Below are positions 57,398 through 64,000 of a DNA stretch of 64,000 bases, piece by piece. The notes under the pieces are model-generated. The model ran no database searches. It had not been told where the DNA came from and worked only from the letters and a program-made list of their open reading frames with translations. The stretch is taken from assembly GCF_030704535.1 (NCBI RefSeq), contig NC_081820.1:2113001-2177000 (forward strand), given 5' to 3'. How positions within the stretch are numbered: the first letter of the stretch is position 1; each line of letters begins with the position of its first letter. A program made the translations under genes and the position numbers. Source of the DNA: Vitis vinifera (taxonomy: Eukaryota > Streptophyta > Magnoliopsida > Vitales > Vitaceae).

Positions 57398-57779
57398 GGA
57401 TTTGTTTGGTAATTGTTTTAAAAAACAATTATGAAAAATAATTTTTGAAAATTGTTTTATAATTTTTGTAAAATAAAAGTATTTTTGAAGCCTAAAATGT
57501 TTTAAATATGTTTTTAATATTTTTAAATATGTTTAAAAAATAAATTTTATATCTAGTATTTTATTTTTAATCATTTTACATATTTATATATTATTTTTTA
57601 AAACAACCCTCAGAAAAGAAATAAATAATATAAAATAATTAAAAAATGTTCTCTAAAAACACTTTAGTTATATTCTTAAGAATTAAAAAAATAAAATTTA
57701 TTTGTCAAACATGTTTTCTGTGTTTTTGTTTTGGTTTTTTTTTAGAATAGAAAATTGTTTTCAATTTCCAAACAAGCCC
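57398..57779. mobile_element. Tourist-like MITE, 382 bp
   Basis: Left terminus GGATTTGTTTGGTAATTG; the right terminus, reverse-complemented, is GGGCTTGTTTGGAAATTG. Flanked by TTA (57395-57397 and 57780-57782). The interior shares words with the 52140-53730 cluster and with PRK intron 3. Confidence 0.7.
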
Positions 57780-57782
57780 TTA

Positions 57783-58560
57783 ATATTTGTGTTTTTTTAT
57801 AATTAATAATTATTGAATGAGTTCTTCATTCATTACTATATCTACATTACATAGACTCTATTAAAATAATTAATTGTTATTAGGTTATATATGGTCAAAT
57901 TAATTTTTAAATCTATCTATTATATTTTGAACTTCAATAGCTGTCAATTTCTATCTAATTTTTTTATTATATATTAATAAATAAAATTATTAAACAAAAA
58001 GATTTAATATATCTATATTTTAAGTAATGTTCAATATAATTAAATATTAAATTAAAAATTTGAAAATAAATAATTTTTTTTATAAATAAAATAAATCATT
58101 AGACATAAAAAATAGAACGAGTCAGCACCTAATCATATAGATATGATGTAGATAATATAAATTTTAGTTTAACAACGTCGATCTAAATACTACCTAAATT
58201 AATATTTTTTATTTATTAGAATGATGTAAATTGAACAGCAATCTATTTAATAGTGATTTTAAAAAATACTTATAATATTTTTAATATTTAAAATTTTTTA
58301 TTATTCAAATATTAAAAATATTATAAACATTTTCTACCATCACTATCAAATTCACTCTAAGTTTTGTTTAGATTTTGGTGAGTTTGGTAGTTATTAATGC
58401 ATTCAAATCAATGACATCCATTTGATTAGAATCAACAAGTAAAAAGGGGAAAAAAAAACGCGAATTTATGACTTTAATTTTAGTGAGAATGCAAAGTTGA
58501 AAGCCCAACCAAACACACCCTTAAAGTGATGAACACACTAAGAAGTCAGAGCAACTCTTA
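57783..58560. other. AT-rich spacer upstream of SMG9
   Basis: No gene. 58340-58520 has sequence like MITE ends (CCAACCAAACACACCCTTAA near 58505). Confidence 0.4.
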
Positions 58561-58583
58561 TTGACAGCTGAAAGGAGCCGTCG

Positions 58584-61500
58584 ATGGCTGGTGCTACCGG
58601 CGGCGCCGGTTCTTCCAATCCCTCACCGGCGCCTGCGCCAAAAATCCTTCTAGCCAAGCCCGGTTTGGTCACTACCGGTTCTGTCTCTAGTAAACTCATC
58701 CGCAGCGGCGCTGCCGGTGGCGGCGGTGGCGGCGCAGAGGACGAGTCGGTTTCGCTCCGATCGCGGCTTCCGCCGATTGGTTCTCTCAATCTCCTCTCCG
58801 ATTCTTGGGAGTTTCACACTGATCGGTTTCTCCCTGTAATTTTTTCTGTATATATTCTCTTCTGTTTTTGTTGTTTTGGTCTGTTTGGATGCTGAGAAAA
58901 TAGAGGAAAAAGAAATTTAAAGTTAGGAATGTTGAACTTTTCATTGCACAAAGCTCCAGTTTTTTGGGATAATGCTGGAGAAATCCTTTTGTTTGCTATA
59001 ATTTTCTCAGCAACCAAACGTGGGTTTTAATTTGTAAATTATATATAGGTAATTGTTCAGGTTTTGAAGCTGAGTTTGATGTTATTTCTATGTAGAAGTT
59101 GGCCGAAATTTTCTTATTTCACATGCTCTTTAAAAGTTTCGTGAAAGCAAGAAGCTCCATTTTCCCTAGAAAATGTAGGAAGACTCCTTTTCTAGCATTC
59201 CTCATCAACCAAAGCTGTAAAATCATGTTCTCTTTGTTTAGGTTTCTGAAAATTGAAACAGAAAAAAAAAAAAAAAACAAACATAGCTAGTTTTCTTGTG
59301 CTGCAATCCATAATGTAAGATATGAAGCTATAAGCTATTTTCTACATAAACATTCTCAGCAGCCAAACAGAGTGGAAATCAGAAAAGAAATGAAATGAAT
59401 CCTGACACATATGGAACATCTTCTTTGCAGTTTTTGACTGATAATACAGATTTTACAGTCGTTGGGGTGATTGGTCCACCGGGGGTGGGGAAATCAACCA
59501 TTATGAACGAGCTTTATGGCTTTGATGGAAGCTCACCTGGTGAGTAATCCGAGTATGTTACTGTATTTTGTTTTCCTTGAGTGAAGAAAATGGTGATTGC
59601 CTGGATCATACCACCTCTCATATTTTCCATTGAAATTCATTTAAATGCAATAGAGAAGCACACTGACTCATAGTTTCTTTTGCTCTCATGGAACAATAAG
59701 AAATGTAGGGAAAGAAAAGAAAGCTTGTGTTGTAGATTTTTTATTGTTTTACACCAACTAGAAAAAAAGGTTTCATTTGTCGTATAATGGAACATGTTAG
59801 CTTAATTTATTTGAGTTTTTTAGGATTTATAGGGTTTTTTTTTTTGGCCTTTTATTTCCTCCATTTTCTAAGCAAACAGATGGAAGATCTAGCCTTTTCT
59901 TTTAGTGCACATATAATTTGGGATTAAATGGATATGGGAAAACTATAATAGAATTTATGATTATCAACAGGATGAGAAACTTGAGTGAAGTTTTAAGTTG
60001 GGATTCTCATGAAACGGCAGCATTGGTGCCTATTTGGATTTTTATTATTACACACACACACACACAAATAGAAGACATTATATGATGATGTACTTCACAA
60101 TATCTGATGCTCAAAAAATTTTACTTTGTTTTCTGGTCAAGGAGGCTGGAACCTAAACTTTTTGAGAGACTTTAATGATTGGGAGTTGGATATGGTTGGG
60201 GATTTGCTATATATCTTGAGGGGTCATAGGCCTTCTTTGAAGGAAGATTCAGTTATGTGGAGGCGAGGAAAAAATGGTCAGTTCAGGGTCAAGGAAGCTT
60301 ATAGTTTGCTGGCCAATCCTAATGACAGTTTTTCCTTCAAGGTGCATTTGGGTGGATAGGGTGCCAACTAAGATTGCTTTTTTCGCTTGGGAGGCGACGT
60401 GGGGGAAGGTGCTCACTCTGGACAGGCTCCAAATAAGAGGGGTGCAACTTCCTAATTGTTGCTTTTTGTGTGGTTGTGAAGAAGAAAATGTAAATCATAT
60501 TCTTATACACTGTATAGTGGTTAGAGCTTTGTGGGATATTATTCTTGGGTTAGTAGATGTTAAATGGGTCTTTTCAGAAACTGTAAAGGAGGTCTTAACT
60601 ACCTAGAGGGGCCCCTTTGTGGGGAAGAAAAGGAAAAAGGTTTGGAAATCCATACCGTTGTGTATTTTTTGGACGGTTTGGAAGGAGAGGAATAGAGTAG
60701 CTTTTAGGGGGTGTGTGTTGACTATCCAGAAATTAAAGAATTTGTTTGTTTGTAATTTATGGAGCTGGGCCAAATTGTATTTAGGAGATGAGTCTCTCTC
60801 CCTTATAGGCTTTTTGGAGTGGGTAGCATCCACTTAAGGGGAGGTGAATCTTTTCTGGTCTTGTTGCTCTTTTTTGAGGCCTTAGCCGCCTTGTATACCC
60901 CCTGTATGTTTTGTGGCTCTTAGCCTCTTTTTAATGCATATCTTGTTTACTTATCAAAAAAAAAAAAAAAAAAAAAAACTACTTTGTTTTTAGACAGGGT
61001 TTCTTGGTTGCTAAAGGTGGCTGTCGTTTTGTTCAATTGTCTAAAATTTAAAATACACTAACAACCTTTATCTTTTAATATGCGGAAGATACAGAATATA
61101 TGTAAGAATGGGCTGGAACATGTGAATGATTTACTCATGCAGTGATTTCTTATTGTATCTCAATTTTGGGTTTGGTTTTTGTTTAGATTTTCAAGAGTAT
61201 TGGTAATCATGTTATGCCCTTGTGTTGGTAGAATTCAAGTGGATGGATGCTATTGCTTACCATCCATTCCATTGTGTTAGAAAAACCCATGTAACTTATA
61301 GAAAAAAGGAATTTGAATAAAACCTGCCTTGATGGGATGTTACACAGAAAATAATAATAGAATACAGAAAAATTGATATTCTTTGTTTCCCCTTGAAACA
61401 TTATCTCCTCATTTTATATCTACATACTCAAGACTGCTTCTCTTGATGCATTTGATCTACTCTTGGTTTATTTTCAAATTCTCTTAATTTTTTTTCTTTA

Positions 61501-63723
61501 CACTTGTTCATTGATTTGTACACTCAATAGTCCCTTCAGAATTATGATGATTTGAATCATATTTCAATTTGATGTCAATGGATGATCCAGCTGCCACCAT
61601 TAACTGAACTCTCTCTCTCCCTCCCTCCCTCCCTCCTTTCCCGATAAGATATTATTAATAAAAATGGGTGAACCTCAGTGCACGAGGAGTATACAAGTCT
61701 TGAGTGAAGTTCCTTGACAATCATCAAGTAAAAGAGCCCCAAATGGGCTTGAAAAGGACCTATCTCTAAGGGGCTTGGAAAGAGCCTCTCTCTCTCTCTT
61801 TGAGGGTAAACCTTCGTGCAAAAGGAGTATACAAGCCTTGAGCAAAGTTCCTTGGCAATCACCTAATCACCAAGTGAAAAAGAGCCCCTAAGGGGCTTAG
61901 ACAAGACTTTGGATAGTGGTACCATCAACAATTTTGACGTATGCAACTCTTATTTGCCTTTCAAGGATTCCCCCCCTTCTTAACATAGACTCATCCTTTG
62001 CTTGGTGATTTTGGTAATTAATGAGATTCTAACTAATGGTGGTTGCTGAGTCATCAGTTGGCATCAAATAACGAGTTTTTTTATTACAACATATTTACAA
62101 GGTTAGGGGCAAATCAAGGTTATAAATCAATCTAAAGCTAGTAATGAGTGGAATTAAGAGAATGTCGAAGTAAATCAAGAGAAGATCAAGTACATCGAGG
62201 AAAGCATGCTAGAAAAGGAAATTAGAGAATATAGACAAGCAAGAGAGTCTCTTGCAGAAAAATCAATGGTTTCATTATTTTTATTTTATTTTCTTATTTG
62301 TTTATGTACTTTTATATTATCTTCTGCATAACTTATGTACTTTTCATGTGTGTTTTTCTAGCACATGGAAAAATACAGGCAACCATGGTCCCATAATTTA
62401 AGTGGCAAGACATGGATTAATGGAACAATTGTGTGTTTGACTTTTGTTATTCATTTATGGGTCAATTAGCAAGATGTTTATTTTTCTTCCATCACATACC
62501 CCAATGAAAAAAAACATACATTAAAGTCGAACTCCTACTTTTGGCATATATATTGATAGGCAAATAAAGTGAGCATATAATATAAGAAGTGCCAAAAGAA
62601 ATAGTGCACCAAGTGCATGGTACATATGCAATGGGTTTCGGAAGGCATAGCCAAAAAAAGGAGAGAACACAAAAAACTACTCCTTGCCTCAATGAGAACC
62701 AAACCAATCAACAAAATAAATTAAAAACATTGAACTTTCATCTATGTACGACTGAACCCATAAGAAAAGATTACTAAGAAAAGTGCCTTTCAGCCTTTGG
62801 TCAAACTGCTCCTCATTTTCAAACAATCTTCTATTTTCATTCCTTTAAGTTGTCCAAAAGATGCACAAAGGAGTGTGGGTCTCTACACTTTCTTTCATAC
62901 TTTTCCTTCAAAGGAGCCATGCCAACCTAACTCTTACTTTTGGAATATCCACTCATTCATAGTTGATGAATTTTAGAAAAACGTTTTACAATCTCCCACT
63001 TAAGTAATATTCAAGGTGAAAAAAAAACTTTGAAAATGAAAATATTTTCTGGATTGGATTGTCTTCAATAGTCAGAAAATATTAACATGGTATACATCTT
63101 AGTATCATGACCCTACTAAACAATACCACTAACAAAACCAGAGAGGCCAGTGAACATTGTTCATGCCATGACTGTTCTATGGTTAATGAAAATACTATAA
63201 ACTTTAATATGTTTTATCACCAGCGATCATAGAGTGTGTAGCATGGAAGTAACATACCAAATACTTATTTATGCTGTATCCAATATCAGTCCAACAACAT
63301 TTCTTCTCAAAAACCTTATGCTTCAAACAAATGGAAAAATAACGTTCCCCAATTATTTTCATGGTCCTGTGGGGCATATCACCTGTACACTTGTATTTCA
63401 TGAGCAAACTAATTAGGTGGAGATCTGCTATCATACGGTTTGCAATTGCTATCATTCTTGTTTAGTTGCCCTTTTCCCTCCTATACCCTAAATCCCTCAA
63501 GGTTTCTTTTTCTGATTATTTCCTTAATTTATGTTTTAAGCTATCTTTCCTTTCCAGTCAAAAATTGATACCACCCAAAGGATAACTTTAGCTGTACTAG
63601 CTTGCAGGAATGCTACCACCTTTTGCAATCCAGTCGGAGGATATTAGAGCAATGGCAAGGCACTGTACAGTTGGCATTGAACCAAGAATTTCTGCTGAAC
63701 GGCTTATACTTCTTGATACCCAG
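58584..63723 (+). CDS. SMG9: SMG9-like nonsense-mediated decay factor, 5' part (3 exons seen, continues)
   Basis: Exons 58584-58835, 59431-59539 and 63608-63723 join in frame to 159 residues and reach a donor (CCCAG|GTCCAA), so the gene runs beyond the window. The N-terminus is Gly/Pro/Ala-rich and low-complexity with a poly-Gly run. The conserved part reads DSWEFHTDRFLPFLTDNT, then FTVVGVIGPPGVGKSTIMNE with a P-loop, LYGFDGSSPGMLPPFAIQSE and RHCTVGIEPRISAERLILLD. SMG9 is a GTPase-like regulator of SMG1 kinase in mRNA surveillance. All introns are GT-AG. Intron 2 is 4.07 kb and packed with LINE remnants, including one inserted in sense orientation. Confidence 0.9.
60050..60066. repeat. (CA)n microsatellite
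   Basis: About eight CA units in SMG9 intron 2. Confidence 0.8.
60133..60979 (+). mobile_element. 5'-truncated LINE (L1-type) with zinc-binding RT tail
   Basis: Bounded by TACTTTGTTTT at 60122-60132 and 60980-60990. It ends TACTTATC followed by about 23 A. Coding remnants (frame shifts near 60350, in-frame stop at 60604) read KEAYSLLANPNDSFSFKVHL, VPTKIAFFAWEATWGKVLTL, CCFLCGCEEENVNHILIHC and CIFWTVWKERNRVAFRG. This is the zinc-binding region found at the C-terminus of plant LINE reverse transcriptases. Only the last 850 bases remain. It sits in SMG9 intron 2 in sense orientation. Confidence 0.9.
61610..61905 (-). mobile_element. two LINE 3'-tail pieces in tandem
   Basis: Two similar blocks, about 61665-61760 and 61803-61900, share GGAGTATACAAG, AAGTTCCTTG, CAATCA and AGAGCCCC. 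Each is preceded by a CT-rich run (CTCTCTCCCTCC and TCTCTCTCTCTT). The first also has CGATAAGATATTATTAATAA, a LINE 3' signature on the minus strand. They are either two nested insertions or a local duplication. Confidence 0.5.
62480..62935 (-). mobile_element. LINE remnant, minus strand
   Basis: The minus strand reads CIFWTT, then a stop, then RNENRRLFENEEQFDQRLKG and TFLSNLFLWVQS, like the last part of a plant LINE reverse transcriptase tail. It has several stops and no clear target duplication. Another intronic insertion in SMG9 intron 2, older than the one at 60133-60979. Confidence 0.6.
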
Positions 63724-64000
63724 GTCCAATAATTTTTTTTTTCAAATTTATTCTTGATCTTTTTGCAGAGAATTTTTTTGCATTAGATCATGTTGTGTAC
63801 TGCCATTTTCTGGTCAGACGTTCTTCTGAAATGATTGATTGTAAGATTTATTACTCAATAGTACTTATTGAATCTTCCAAAGTCCTAATAAGGTCAGGAA
63901 GTGAGAATTAGAGAGATCTTCTGAAGTTAATATACAGCCTGGAAACCAGAATTAGAGAGGAATAAAAGAGAGGTCTTGTAACAAAGTAACCACTAGAATG

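Overview
This is a plant nuclear window, most likely from a woody eudicot and probably grapevine (Vitis). It has spliceosomal introns with AT-rich bodies, a Calvin-cycle kinase, a long PPR protein, plant-type SMG9 and ATAD3 orthologues, Ty1/copia and Gypsy-type LTR elements, LINE tails and a tRNA-derived SINE. The kingdom follows from the genes; the genus is inferred from overall resemblance and was not tested.

Left third (1-25200): almost no intact host genes. It holds a weak minus-strand transcription-unit candidate (about 740-1670), two TIR elements (one, 3712-5946, carries a broken ankyrin-repeat gene piece), and a head-to-tail, same-strand series of host gene fragments: aspartic proteinase, Rab geranylgeranyl transferase beta, ribosomal protein L5, F-box/kelch and PRP31. 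The series was later split by two young, complete Ty1/copia elements, at 9012-15086 (minus) and 16129-20739 (plus). Both have exact 5-bp target duplications and nearly identical LTRs. A Gypsy-type LTR piece ends the region at 23160.

Right two thirds (25200-64000): five well-supported spliced genes and one small intronless gene. In order: ATAD3-type mitochondrial AAA ATPase (+), NDUFS6-type complex I subunit (-), EMB976/At5g27270-type PPR protein (-), chloroplast phosphoribulokinase (+), a 112-residue R-SNARE without a longin domain (+), and the 5' part of SMG9 (+, runs off the window). ATAD3 and NDUFS6 converge around a SINE; the PPR gene and PRK diverge from a MITE-rich spacer. Exon coordinates come from splice signals plus unbroken reading frame. 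Two of the 22 introns read here need GC-AG splice sites.

The genes do not form a pathway. They are ordinary organellar, photosynthetic, trafficking and RNA-decay housekeeping genes. The unusual material is the composite gene-fragment array, the gene-capturing Harbinger-like element, the longin-less R-SNARE, several extremely short LINE insertions that keep long target duplications, and repeated motifs in introns.
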